Assembly: GCA_028718265.1 (NCBI GenBank)
Contig: JAQUMG010000001.1
Span: 1-54,001, forward strand
Direction of reading: 5' to 3'
DNA: 54,001 nt
Origin: Candidatus Omnitrophota bacterium
GTDB lineage: Bacteria; Omnitrophota; Koll11; JAHIPI01
Shown here in pieces: positions 34,349 to 43,020 of this stretch. Under the pieces are notes generated by a model. It was given only the letters and a program-made list of their open reading frames with translations, did not search any database and was not told where the DNA came from. How positions within the stretch are numbered: the stretch's first letter is position 1; every line of letters begins with the position of its first letter. A program made the position numbers and the translations under genes.

Positions 34349-35041
34349 TTATTTTAATTTTAACGGCTTAAAGCACATAAACCAATCAAGACACTTAATG
34401 CCCTCTTTTTGTGCGCTATCAACCCTGTCCTTTGCCGCACCGCAGCTTCCAGGAGGCGGGACTATAACATCTTCGCCCGGCTGCCAGTCTGCAGGAGTAG
34501 CCACTTTATAGGTATCGGCGGTCTGCATGGCGATCAAAGCGCGCTTGATTTCCTGAAAATTACGCCCCAATGACGCAGGGTAAAAGATGATTGCCCTGAC
34601 TTTGGCTTCCGTATCCATGAAGAACACGGCACGCACCGGACTGATATCGCTTGCCGCGGACTGGACCATGCCATACTTATTAGCGACATCCATCTTAACA
34701 TCCGCAATAACCGGAAAATTTACTTCGATATTCTTCATGCCTTTATATTCGATCTTTTCTTTGATAGTCCTTAACCATGCTATATGGCTATAGTGGCTAT
34801 CGATGGAAAGGCCGATAAGCTTACAGTTAAGCGCTTCAAACTCCTTTTCCATGTGCGCAAATGTCATGAACTCACTCGTACATACCGGCGTAAAATCAGC
34901 CGGATGGCTGAACAAAATCACCCATTTCCCTTTATAGTTCTCGGGATACTTAATCTTACCTTGAGTGGAATCCGCCTCGAACGCAGGGGCCTTCTCTCCA
35001 ATAAGCGGAATTTTGTTAGCACTACATGTAACATTTTCCAT
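34349..35041 (-). CDS. 1-Cys peroxiredoxin (Prx6 type)
   Basis: A 230-residue cytoplasmic peroxidase. The peroxidatic Cys is in DFTPVCTSE; the conserved Arg is in ISPVRAVFF, and the C-terminal arm GEDVIVPPP is typical of Prx6. The tail has three further Cys (GSCGAA, KCLDW, MCFKP) that may act as resolving Cys. A perfect AAGGAGG precedes ATG 35041. It protects the Fe-S-rich products around it from peroxide and is co-directional between two NifX-like genes. Confidence 0.93.
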   Translation of the reverse strand: MENVTCSANKIPLIGEKAPAFEADSTQGKIKYPENYKGKWVILFSHPADFTPVCTSEFMTFAHMEKEFEALNCKLIGLSIDSHYSHIAWLRTIKEKIEYKGMKNIEVNFPVIADVKMDVANKYGMVQSAASDISPVRAVFFMDTEAKVRAIIFYPASLGRNFQEIKRALIAMQTADTYKVATPADWQPGEDVIVPPPGSCGAAKDRVDSAQKEGIKCLDWFMCFKPLKLK

Positions 35042-35065
35042 ATTTTCGACCTCCTTATTTAAAAA

Positions 35066-35431
35066 CTAATGGCACTCACTACCGTGCTCTTTGCACGAAC
35101 TTAGTCCGCCGAGCTTATTTGTAAGAAAATCATCAATCGCTTTTTTTACATTACCGGAGTAGCCGAATACTTGCACGCCTGCATTAACGAATTTTTGCTG
35201 CGCACCGCCGCCCATTCCGCCGGCTATTACGTGAGTGACCTTGTATTTCAACAACTCATCTACGGCAACACATCCCCCACCGCCGTGCACCGCCGTATTT
35301 GCAACTATTCTACTGCCATTTACCTTATTGTTCTCGATATCTAAAAGAAAAAAGTATTTACACTGCCCAAAATGCTGGGCAACGTTGCCCTGAAGGCCGC
35401 TCTCGTCTTCAAGCGTTATCCCTAATCTCAT
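35066..35431 (-). CDS. NifX-like domain protein (second copy)
   Basis: A 121-residue DiNase FeMo-co-type domain: LGITLEDESG, VAQHFGQCKYFFLLDI, VHGGGGCVAVDELL, VTHVIAGGMGGGAQQ. The C-terminus adds SSCKEHGSECH, a His/Cys tail that could hold metal. It differs clearly from the copy at 33941, so it is not a recent duplicate. AGGGGTGTG precedes the ATG. Confidence 0.86.
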   Translation of the reverse strand: MRLGITLEDESGLQGNVAQHFGQCKYFFLLDIENNKVNGSRIVANTAVHGGGGCVAVDELLKYKVTHVIAGGMGGGAQQKFVNAGVQVFGYSGNVKKAIDDFLTNKLGGLSSCKEHGSECH

Positions 35432-35525
35432 ATCACACCCCTGTCTTTGCGCTGGTTTTATTGGTAATCTTACCCTCTAGAAATGGAGGGTTGCGCTTGC
35501 GACCGCTCCATTCCTATACACGTCA

Positions 35526-35825
35526 TTATTCTTTTGGGCCCTGGGATTTTTCTAACATCCCCAGACGTTCTTGAATCGCGCTTAACTCTTCTTTGAGAAA
35601 AGCGGCCTCCTCCTTAAGCATTTCAGGTTCATCAACACCCCTTGCCCAATTAGGAAGACCCATAGCATTGTATTGGTTTCTCCAACCTCTGCCGCATCCT
35701 CTCCCGAAGAGCCTGTGCCCAAAAGGCCTCGTCCTGTTTCCAGATACGGGAGTAACGCAATAACCTCTCCCGCCGCCTGTCATAGGACCCGCGCCCATGG
35801 GACCTGTCCCATCTCCTCCTGGCAT
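35526..35825 (-). CDS. DUF5320-type protein
   Basis: A 99-residue protein with a Gly/Arg-rich N-terminal half beginning MPGGDGTGPMGAGPMTGG and a C-terminal coiled coil (about 65-95). This is the DUF5320 pattern, usual next to NifX-like and Mrp genes in anaerobes; the function is unknown. ATG 35825 is chosen over 35846 because AGGGGGTGA lies before it. A Fur-like box overlaps its promoter region. It is the first gene of the run to 25155. Confidence 0.82.
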   Translation of the reverse strand: MPGGDGTGPMGAGPMTGGGRGYCVTPVSGNRTRPFGHRLFGRGCGRGWRNQYNAMGLPNWARGVDEPEMLKEEAAFLKEELSAIQERLGMLEKSQGPKE

Positions 35826-35854
35826 CTTAATCACCCCCTTTTTCATCTTTTATT

Positions 35855-35867
35855 AATGACAATCATT
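35855..35867. promoter_or_regulatory. Fur-like box upstream of the DUF5320 gene
   Basis: AATGA-CAA-TCATT is an inverted repeat; extended by a few bases on each side the site matches the E. coli Fur consensus at 14 of 19 positions by my count. It lies some 30 bases above the ATG at 35825 and just below a TATAAA (minus strand), so bound Fur would block transcription of the island. Confidence 0.6.
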
Positions 35868-35899
35868 TCCATTTATAGCGAAAAAAATATATCTCACTT

Positions 35900-36373
35900 C
35901 TATTTTTTCTTTTTACATTTCTCGCATAGACCATAAAACTGGATCAAGTGATTGGTAATAGCGAAGTTGTATTTTTCTGAAAGGCCTCTTTCTGTCCGTT
36001 TCAGTAATTCTACTTCATCATCTATGAAGTCAGTATAATCGACCACCCTTTTACACTTTGTACATATTAAGTGATGGTGATGAGTGCTCCTGTTAGATCC
36101 TTCCGCTAATTCATAACGTGCCCTGCCATCACCAAAGTCAAACTTAAAAACAAGCCCTAAGCTTACAAGAATCTCGAGTGTCCTATATATAGTAGTAAGG
36201 CCAATGGTCGGATGTACGGCATGCACCTTAATATATATATCTTCAGCGCTTAAATGCTTATCGGCCTTGGTCAACACGTTAAGAATGGCCTCGCGACCTA
36301 CCGTTATCCTGTAACCGCAGCCCCTAAATCTCCCGTGCCACCATATTGGGCCTGTCCCGTCTCCTCTCGGCAT
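35900..36373 (-). CDS. fur: Fur-family ferric uptake regulator with DUF5320-like N-terminal tail
   Basis: A 157-residue winged-helix repressor: recognition region TIGLTTIYRTLEILVSLG, regulatory HHHH about 96-99, CTKC and CEKC for structural zinc. The first 20 residues (MPRGDGTGPIWWHGRFRGCG) do not belong to Fur and copy the start of DUF5320 proteins such as the one encoded next door. AGGAGA precedes ATG 36373, with a strong promoter and a Fur-type box above. It probably regulates itself and the island downstream. Confidence 0.9.
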   Translation of the reverse strand: MPRGDGTGPIWWHGRFRGCGYRITVGREAILNVLTKADKHLSAEDIYIKVHAVHPTIGLTTIYRTLEILVSLGLVFKFDFGDGRARYELAEGSNRSTHHHHLICTKCKRVVDYTDFIDDEVELLKRTERGLSEKYNFAITNHLIQFYGLCEKCKKKK

Positions 36374-36390
36374 ATCAATCTTCTCCTAAA

Positions 36391-36405
36391 TGAAAATGGT
36401 TTTCA
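36391..36405. promoter_or_regulatory. Fur-type operator of the fur gene
   Basis: TGAAAA-TGG-TTTTCA is a perfect 6+6 inverted repeat that begins 18 bases above the fur ATG and lies just downstream of the -10. The position suggests autoregulation. Confidence 0.6.
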
Positions 36406-36411
36406 ATATCA

Positions 36412-36440
36412 AATATACACGATTACTCAGTCTTTGTCAA
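36412..36440 (-). promoter_or_regulatory. Promoter of fur
   Basis: Minus strand: consensus -35 TTGACA (36435-36440), 17-base spacer, -10 TATATT (36412-36417). The start site would fall inside or at the Fur-type operator. Confidence 0.7.
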
Positions 36441-36472
36441 TATATTTTTGAAAAGATATTTTCCGCTCACCC

Positions 36473-36514
36473 GGGCGGTCAAATTCAATGAGGCTTGTCC
36501 GTCGAAGACGGACA
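36473..36514. repeat. Dispersed spacer motif and perfect hairpin (copy E)
   Basis: GGGCGGTCAAATTC recurs at 36473-36486. Next to it TGTCCGTC (36496-36503) and GACGGACA (36507-36514) form a perfect 8-bp stem with a GAA loop. The stem is followed by TTTGTTTTT only on the plus strand. It lies 28 bases 3' of the stop of the giant gene. Confidence 0.6.
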
Positions 36515-36541
36515 TTTGTTTTTCATTAAAGTTATTACGAA

Positions 36542-39500
36542 TTATGCGGCGGTAAGCGCGTTCCTGGCGAGCCTGTTGAACTCTTCTATCCGTTCTATGT
36601 CCGTGCGCATCGATCTCGGCAGGTCAAGCGTGATCTTTTTTATGACCTTAAGGATCTCTTCAGCCGTGTCCGTCCTGGCAAGTTCTTCGCCGAGGATAGC
36701 CTTATACTGGTTCCTTATGTAGCTTACTACGGGCCTGTATCGGTTAACCTCTTCTATCGATAGGTTATCGGGTATATTGGACGACGCAAATGCTATATTC
36801 ATCATGCCGGTGATCCTTACTATATATTCTTTCATCTCTCCCGCAGGTATGGAAACGTCGACGTGACCTTCTCCTTTAAAATTCCTGCCTTTGCAATATA
36901 TGGATATGAGAGCTTCCTCACCGGAACCTTTTGCGCCGGAAAATGGTTTAGGACGTATGTTGCCCGGCCTTGAGCTTCTTTTCTTCAGCAATTTTATATA
37001 CTCTTCTATGATCTCTATCTGAGACCGGGATAAGCGCGAGATGTCATATTTTATGTCATATATACTGTCTTCGTGAAGCTGGGCGTAGGCCAGGTCTGTC
37101 GAAAGTATGGTAGTGAAGTTCGTATCGTACAATTTATCCGAAAGCTGCGCCATGGTACAGCCCATATCGCGCCTGTCGCGATACGATCTCAGGGTATTTG
37201 CCACATCGGCATTGAACATATCCGGTATCGCGTTTTCTATCCGGCCCGGAATGTTTCCTCTGCCTTTTTTGATCGTAACGACTCCCATCTCTTTCAAGGC
37301 CTTAAAATCCATCCTGGCGGTCGAGCGTGGAACCCCGGTATTTTCGTTGTATTGCCGTAATGTGAATTGTCCATTGGGCATATTCCTGAAGGCATAAGAC
37401 GGGTGGCCTTTCTTCTCAAATCTGTCCGCAATGGCTTTCGATATCTTACGTGCGTATTCAGGCTCGGATGCGAGGCGCTGTTCTATATGATCCGTTACCG
37501 ACGAAACGACCTCGACCAAAACTTCCCGCTTATTGCTCTTACTCTTCATCGAGGCAAACAGTCCCAGCGCCCTATTTATAAGGTACGTATAGCCGGACAT
37601 TGCCTTAGCGATCTTTATTAAAGTCCTGCTTTCGTTCGAATCTATTCTTTTGCCTCCCAGAAGCTCGATCCCTTTTTCGAAAAGCTTTTTCGCGGCCTCT
37701 TTCTGGTCTTCGCGGGAAGCCATTTCTGAGGCGATGCCGCAATAGGCCTTTGCTCTATACTCTCTGCTGGTTATCGATCCCGCCACTTCTTCCGCCTTAC
37801 CGACAGAATCCTTATCCTTTGCCATGCCGCCGGCTAAATATACCAATGCCTCATCTATGTCGGATCGATGCTCTCTAAAATCCTCTTTAGACATTGCGAT
37901 CACATCGTCCCATAACTCCCTGTGCTCCGCGAACGCCTCTATGATCCTCTTGGCAACATATGACTTGCTTTCAGCGCCCGAATCTTTTATCTTTACCATC
38001 TCATCGAATATCTTTCTTACCGCTTCCGCGGAACCGGGTTCTTTAGCCATCGCCCTGGCCATGCTGCGTAAAAAATCCACCTTATACTGCGTGTCGTGCG
38101 TTGAGTCTACGATATTCCTTGCCATCTCCCTCAATTCTTTATACTTAGCCATTTCCTCGGCTACTCTGCACAGACCGAGCCCTTGATGCGGGGCCATTGC
38201 TTCGTTCTCATTAAGAAGTTTGGCCATTTTCAGGGCGCGGCCTATCAGACCCTTTTGTTTGGCCATCTCCCTTATGGCAATGAATTGAACATGGGTAGAG
38301 TCTCGCGGATCATCGACCGAAGACGGTAATGCGGCCGCTTTTCCCACAAACTCTCCATGCTTTACCATCTCCTCGACAACGTAGCCTAGATCGACGGCTC
38401 CCTTTTCCCCGGCAAACTCGATCGCTTTATCATACGCCTTTTCGGCCATCTCCGCCAAAGCAGGCTGGCCGGACATATCACCTGCCAATTTTACCAATAC
38501 CCCTCTTTTTTCAAAATCGCTCTCTATGGTATCGGCCAATTTTGAAGCTTGGCCGAACATGCTCTTTGCCTTCTTGGTCAGTCTTTCCAACTTCGCTGCT
38601 TCGCGGGCTATATCGCCAAGCGTATTTGCTTTATCGCAAATATCGTCGTCGGAATCTATCTCTCTGGAATTAGTGATATCCGCGGCGCGATCTATTATCT
38701 CTTCGCGAAGTTCATCGCTGATATCGATCCCGGGGTTTACCGCAAGCCTGGCAAGGAGGGCTTCCTGTCTGCCGCCGCAATATTCCAATCCGAGCAAACG
38801 GTCGATGAGCTCACTTTCTGTAAGTATCTTATAGGGTTCCCGATCCTCTTCCCCGGCTTGTTCCGGACCGATCTCTTCCAGCGCAAATTCTTTCCACCGC
38901 TCATCTTTTATCGATTCCGCCAGGGCTATAGCCTCTTTCCTCAACTCTTTGTATTTACCCATCTCGATGGCTATCTCCTGGAACAAACGCCACGGGTTGC
39001 TCTCGTCCAGATCCTCCCCGTGGTTTTCGGGAAGATCGAGCCAATCCAGTTTTTCGCCTTCAATTTCTCTATAGCAGCGTTCGGCCTCTTTTGCGCCTTT
39101 TTTTACTGCAGCCATAGCCTTCTTGAACACCAACCGCGCTTCATCTATAAATCCTGCCGCCGCCATCTCGGAGGCTATGTCCGACAGTCTCGATGCCTGG
39201 TAAGAGATCTCCTGCCCCTGGTCCACTTCTCTCATGACCTCCTTCACTCTCCTCCGGAACCGCTGTAAGGGGGTCTCTGCTTTCTTCTTTTTAGGTTCCG
39301 ATATCTTTGCGATCATATCGAGAAGGCGGGCTCTCTTATCGCCTGCAGTCTCGGCAGCTTTCCTTGCCGCGCCGATCACAAACCTCGATCTCCCGGCAAG
39401 CTCATCAAGACGCGCCGTACTGGCAGCTAGCTCGCTGAGGACCACTGCGGCCAACGGCTTATTTTCCGATGAAGCTATCAAATCTACCATCTCTTTGAAG

Positions 39501-42500
39501 ACGCTGTCAGGGTCGACAATATATTCCGTTTCGAATATCTTTTCCGCAAAACCTGAAAAATATAACGTCATGGTGCTGTCAGGCAAACTGCTTACCAGCA
39601 TCAGCTTGATCGAGTAATCAAAATATGCCGTCGCCTGCGTTCTTAAGCTTTCATAACGCATCATCTTAAGGGCAATATTAAAGATCGTAACCGCCTTATG
39701 TTCCGCCCATATCCGCGGCTCGAGCCGGCAAACCATATCGGCCGCGTCTAAGGCACGATCCTCATGTTCTGCCATGTTCTCGGCAACCATATATGAAGAT
39801 TCTATCCTCCAGACATCATCCGCGATCAATTTAACCGCTGCCAGGGCACGCTCTATTCCTGCCGCGTCTTTGCAGACCAGCTCGAGTATTTCATCGATAC
39901 GTCTGGCAATATGCTGACCTTCGAGCCTGTCATCGGCTATTATATCATTGATGCGCCGAGCGAGAGCGCGTGTACCATTTACGGCAACGGCTCCGGGAGC
40001 TTCCTCTGTCAAAGACTTTCCGGTCCCTGCGGGCCTCTCCGATGTATCCAGGGCCGAAGCACCGGTCATCCAGTATAAAAATTCACTTCCCGCAGGATCC
40101 AGGACAAAATCACCGATGCGGTTTCCTATGCCGAATATATTCCCCGATACGGGGTCTCTCGTAACTTTGACTATCTCTTCATAGCCCAGATCATGATAAA
40201 CATGGTTGTACCAATCCTGCCAGGTTGCTCTTATCTTCGACTCCTTCGGCCTTATAATAAAAATACAGCGATCCGGCCCGCCGCGAAGCCGTGCCCTTGG
40301 CGCATCAGTCACGACCAATAGCTCATCCAAGATCTTAAACTCGTCCGGGAAAGAAAAATCCATCTCTTTGGGAGCGCCGGTAGTCGGGATCGATACTTCC
40401 GACGCAAGGCCGAAAGCGGCTATAGCCTCTTTGTTCTCTTCCATCCATACGCACGTGGGGATATAATCATTCATAGGCCTTAATGCATAAAGTTTGAATA
40501 TCTTTATTTCTATCGACTCATCTTTATTGCGCCATACTATAAGCCTGTCTCCCCGCACAAGCACGTGACAACCGAAATCCAGTATCATGTAAACACGTTC
40601 CGGGTTTCCCGGTTCGCATAAGAATACTTTTCCTCCCATCGCCCTTCCGCTCTTTTCCTGCCATTCAAGCCTGCCTTGTCCGTCCGGCCTGTCTATAAAC
40701 TTTCCGCGTAGATCCCATGGCGACGGACCGGAAACCATCGATGTAACTTTATTAAAATACTCTCTGGTAACCTCATCTGCGGGCGCGGCGTTTGCTTCCA
40801 TATCTTTCATATCAGCCGCCTGCCATACCCCGCTCTTTCCTGAGACGACACCCGTGCGGCCGGTTTCCATCAGCGTATCTTTGGCGCCGGCCACCTTATC
40901 TATTTCACCCAAAAGGTGATCCCTGTACTCTCCGATCGATTTTTTTGCGCACTTTCGCGCAATGCTAAGCAGGGTATCCGATACCGCATTCAAGGAAGGC
41001 TCTCTACGGACTTCCTGCGCGAATTCACACAGAGCGTATACTGCGAACTCATCGGCCTCATCGCCCCCCAACGATTGAACGAACCTTACGGCCTCCTTAA
41101 ATAGCTGCAACGAATTACCTATAGAAGCTCTTTGCCGGATAAGCGCCTTCGCGAATTCTGTAAAATGGTTCATCTTAACTTCATAGTTCGACACTATCAT
41201 CGGACCAAAATGGTACGCGTCGTCCGGAGTGACCAATAACTTATTCGCTTCCCGGAACAGTTCCGCCGCTCTGTCATACAGATCCGGGTATTGGGCGGTC
41301 TTGATCACGATCTTATAAAGCGTATCGACCGTATCCAGGATGGGCGGCGGAACGCTTCCGCTTAAATCGTGAACAAAAATAATATTTATCGCATCTTCTA
41401 TCAGCTCTTTATGGTCGGCCATGTATAAAGACAGGCGCAGCTTGGCACGGCCTTTTCCGTCACGGCTCTCCATATTGTCGATAGCCTGCATAGCCTGCTC
41501 TATCCCGGCAATATCTTTACATGCTGCCGCAAATATCGCATCAACGCGTTGAGCGGCTGTATCTGGTCCCGCGGCCATTGCTTCATCCAGCTGACCGGCC
41601 ATCGCTTCGACAGTCCCGGCGGAAACGGCTTCCGGAGCCTCCGAAGCGTTCCGGGCCCTGGCGGCTTCCTCAATGATCTTCCTGTTTAAATAGCTCCCCC
41701 ACCTCGGGTCTCTTTGCGAATCGGCCACTTCCTTCGCCGCTCTTATCAGATCAGGGTCTCCGGCCATTTTCCGGATAGCTGCGGTTAACTCCAGATCCAT
41801 TTCCCTGTCGGTCTTAGTCTGATCATGCCCGGCGTCCCATACCATTCTTGCAAGCGCAGCCTTGGCATCGGCGATCCTATCGGCGCTCCCGCCGGAGGAT
41901 GCTTCCGGGCCTGTGAACGCAGCCGTCTGATAGAAGACCATTCCTTTACCCAGCGCCTCAGCTATCTTTTCACGCCTTAATGAAGCGTCCCAGAATTCGG
42001 CCGTAAAATAGCTGCTCTTGTTGGACATTATTATAGGCTCTATAGAGTCGATAAAACCTTTTGCGGATCGAGGGATCTCGTCGCGCGATATGATCCCTTC
42101 CTTCAGCAATATAAGCCACTCAAGGGCTCTGGCAATGGTATGGTTTACGTAAAGATTTATGGGAAGTCTGTTATCGGCGCCCGGAGGAAAGTATTTAAGG
42201 ATCAACTCTTTTATGGCCTGATATTTATATCTGTCCTCTTTGGCGATTATCTGCATCAAGCCTTCGACATCTTCGTGATAGCGCAATTTCAACAGTTTCA
42301 GGTCGTCCGCGTAAACCTCTTCCAAGACGAGAAGGTTGCCGGAACAAAGGAGTATGCCTGCCGAGTTATTCGCTTTGAGAAGGGCTATGGCTTCCGGGCC
42401 TTCGGCCTCAGCCACTCTTATGTTTGTCCTTACAAGATGGGCGGATATCTCGCGTTTTGCCATGGGATTCCGGGACGAAGGTAATGTCGCGAGACCGTAA

Positions 42501-42571
42501 CAACAAGCATCAAAGGAAAAGATCGCTGCAATAATTAATGAGATAACTTTAAGGATAATATTCCTTGTCAT
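36542..42571 (-). CDS. Giant secreted helical-repeat protein with winged-helix-like segment (2009 aa)
   Basis: No family recognised. A signal peptide covers about residues 1-26. After it come long helical stretches: two related segments near 340-400 and 895-960 (each with RxDxI.....CKDxAGIEQA/ERA), and many short alpha-alpha units in 1130-1700, rich in EMAKYKELREMA-type helices. A beta-rich module lies at about 600-850. At 1732-1776 sits FTLRQYNENTGVPRSTAR followed by DFKALKEMGVV, which reads like a winged helix-turn-helix; this is odd for an exported protein. AAGGAAA precedes ATG 42571. It is transcribed alone, with a 220-base leader. Such proteins appear in Omnitrophota; the role may be as a surface or periplasmic scaffold. 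Confidence 0.82.
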   Translation of the reverse strand: MTRNIILKVISLIIAAIFSFDACCYGLATLPSSRNPMAKREISAHLVRTNIRVAEAEGPEAIALLKANNSAGILLCSGNLLVLEEVYADDLKLLKLRYHEDVEGLMQIIAKEDRYKYQAIKELILKYFPPGADNRLPINLYVNHTIARALEWLILLKEGIISRDEIPRSAKGFIDSIEPIIMSNKSSYFTAEFWDASLRREKIAEALGKGMVFYQTAAFTGPEASSGGSADRIADAKAALARMVWDAGHDQTKTDREMDLELTAAIRKMAGDPDLIRAAKEVADSQRDPRWGSYLNRKIIEEAARARNASEAPEAVSAGTVEAMAGQLDEAMAAGPDTAAQRVDAIFAAACKDIAGIEQAMQAIDNMESRDGKGRAKLRLSLYMADHKELIEDAINIIFVHDLSGSVPPPILDTVDTLYKIVIKTAQYPDLYDRAAELFREANKLLVTPDDAYHFGPMIVSNYEVKMNHFTEFAKALIRQRASIGNSLQLFKEAVRFVQSLGGDEADEFAVYALCEFAQEVRREPSLNAVSDTLLSIARKCAKKSIGEYRDHLLGEIDKVAGAKDTLMETGRTGVVSGKSGVWQAADMKDMEANAAPADEVTREYFNKVTSMVSGPSPWDLRGKFIDRPDGQGRLEWQEKSGRAMGGKVFLCEPGNPERVYMILDFGCHVLVRGDRLIVWRNKDESIEIKIFKLYALRPMNDYIPTCVWMEENKEAIAAFGLASEVSIPTTGAPKEMDFSFPDEFKILDELLVVTDAPRARLRGGPDRCIFIIRPKESKIRATWQDWYNHVYHDLGYEEIVKVTRDPVSGNIFGIGNRIGDFVLDPAGSEFLYWMTGASALDTSERPAGTGKSLTEEAPGAVAVNGTRALARRINDIIADDRLEGQHIARRIDEILELVCKDAAGIERALAAVKLIADDVWRIESSYMVAENMAEHEDRALDAADMVCRLEPRIWAEHKAVTIFNIALKMMRYESLRTQATAYFDYSIKLMLVSSLPDSTMTLYFSGFAEKIFETEYIVDPDSVFKEMVDLIASSENKPLAAVVLSELAASTARLDELAGRSRFVIGAARKAAETAGDKRARLLDMIAKISEPKKKKAETPLQRFRRRVKEVMREVDQGQEISYQASRLSDIASEMAAAGFIDEARLVFKKAMAAVKKGAKEAERCYREIEGEKLDWLDLPENHGEDLDESNPWRLFQEIAIEMGKYKELRKEAIALAESIKDERWKEFALEEIGPEQAGEEDREPYKILTESELIDRLLGLEYCGGRQEALLARLAVNPGIDISDELREEIIDRAADITNSREIDSDDDICDKANTLGDIAREAAKLERLTKKAKSMFGQASKLADTIESDFEKRGVLVKLAGDMSGQPALAEMAEKAYDKAIEFAGEKGAVDLGYVVEEMVKHGEFVGKAAALPSSVDDPRDSTHVQFIAIREMAKQKGLIGRALKMAKLLNENEAMAPHQGLGLCRVAEEMAKYKELREMARNIVDSTHDTQYKVDFLRSMARAMAKEPGSAEAVRKIFDEMVKIKDSGAESKSYVAKRIIEAFAEHRELWDDVIAMSKEDFREHRSDIDEALVYLAGGMAKDKDSVGKAEEVAGSITSREYRAKAYCGIASEMASREDQKEAAKKLFEKGIELLGGKRIDSNESRTLIKIAKAMSGYTYLINRALGLFASMKSKSNKREVLVEVVSSVTDHIEQRLASEPEYARKISKAIADRFEKKGHPSYAFRNMPNGQFTLRQYNENTGVPRSTARMDFKALKEMGVVTIKKGRGNIPGRIENAIPDMFNADVANTLRSYRDRRDMGCTMAQLSDKLYDTNFTTILSTDLAYAQLHEDSIYDIKYDISRLSRSQIEIIEEYIKLLKKRSSRPGNIRPKPFSGAKGSGEEALISIYCKGRNFKGEGHVDVSIPAGEMKEYIVRITGMMNIAFASSNIPDNLSIEEVNRYRPVVSYIRNQYKAILGEELARTDTAEEILKVIKKITLDLPRSMRTDIERIEEFNRLARNALTAA

Positions 42572-42597
42572 AGCTTTTCCTTTTAAAATTCCTTTAT

Positions 42598-42632
42598 AAA
42601 AAAAATATGCCCGGCCGCTGAGCGCCAAGCAT
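42598..42632 (-). terminator. Attenuator-type terminator just before the giant gene
   Basis: On the minus strand a 9-bp stem with two G-U pairs (arms 42624-42632 and 42607-42615, 8-base loop) is followed by A and eight Ts. It lies between the promoter and the ATG at 42571, so transcription can only reach the gene by readthrough or antitermination. Confidence 0.65.
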
Positions 42633-42749
42633 ATTGAATACTACTACCACTATAAGTTTAACTCAATCTTTACTTTATCATAAAAAAGAAGCAAGTCAAT
42701 AAGAAACTAACTAACTTTTTTAAATCTTTACCTCGACCTTAACAAAAAT

Positions 42750-42779
42750 GGTCCCCCTCTTATGAGCCGAGGGGAAACC
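42750..42779 (-). ncRNA. Promoter-proximal terminator hairpin (repeat module, copy C)
   Basis: The stem CCCCTC/GAGGGG with an outer GGT/ACC pairing is followed on the minus strand by ATTTTTGTT. With the promoter at 42801 it would give a discrete transcript of about 55 bases, or attenuate the giant gene. A GAGAGG upstream could pair with the CCCCTC arm instead, giving an alternative fold. The same module is seen at 44082-44102 and 53650-53679. Confidence 0.5.
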
Positions 42780-42800
42780 TCTCGCTATTTATAGATATGT

Positions 42801-42829
42801 ATTATAGGGCTGAATGTAGCGATTATCAA
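42801..42829 (-). promoter_or_regulatory. Promoter of repeat copy C / giant gene
   Basis: Minus strand: -35 TTGATA (42824-42829), 17-base spacer, -10 TATAAT (42801-42806). Transcription begins about 220 bases above the giant gene. Confidence 0.65.
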
Positions 42830-42927
42830 GAGAATTTGCGATTCGGAGAGGTTAATCCTTAAATTTTCTCTGTAAAATTTAAGGATGGCCATCCTGGAAT
42901 TTGATAGAACAAATTCCAGAATTATTT

Positions 42928-43020
42928 CTCGCTAAAACGTCCGGTCATTTTTAGCTGTAAATAACGTGACTATTTAACGAAGGGATAGATGCGCAATGTC
43001 CGTTATTCTTAGGCGGACGT
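42928..43020. repeat. Intergenic repeat, 3'-spacer type (copy C tail)
   Basis: CGTCCGGTCATTTTTAGC, then AACGTGACTATTTAA and a final AGGCGGACGTT align with the tails of the copies at 44.25-44.34, 53.82-53.92 and 20.14-20.23 kb. The right end overlaps the last codons of the MscS gene, so this repeat end is partly coding. The stretch 42830-42925 between this tail and the promoter holds only A/T-rich short inverted repeats. Confidence 0.6.

Noticed and set aside
33941..35431. Nitrogen-fixation cluster
   Set aside because: The NifX- and NifU-like genes are the short types common in non-fixing anaerobes; nifHDK and nifB are absent.
38549..39268. A 239-codon plus-strand open frame opposite the giant gene
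   Set aside because: It is antisense to a long, well-behaved coding frame, has no ribosome-binding site and its translation shows no domain; the high-GC third positions of the real gene explain it.
42571..42571. Lipoprotein signal at the start of the giant protein
   Set aside because: The Cys residues after the hydrophobic core (FDACCYG) do not fit the lipobox, which wants Leu at -3; an ordinary signal peptide is more likely.
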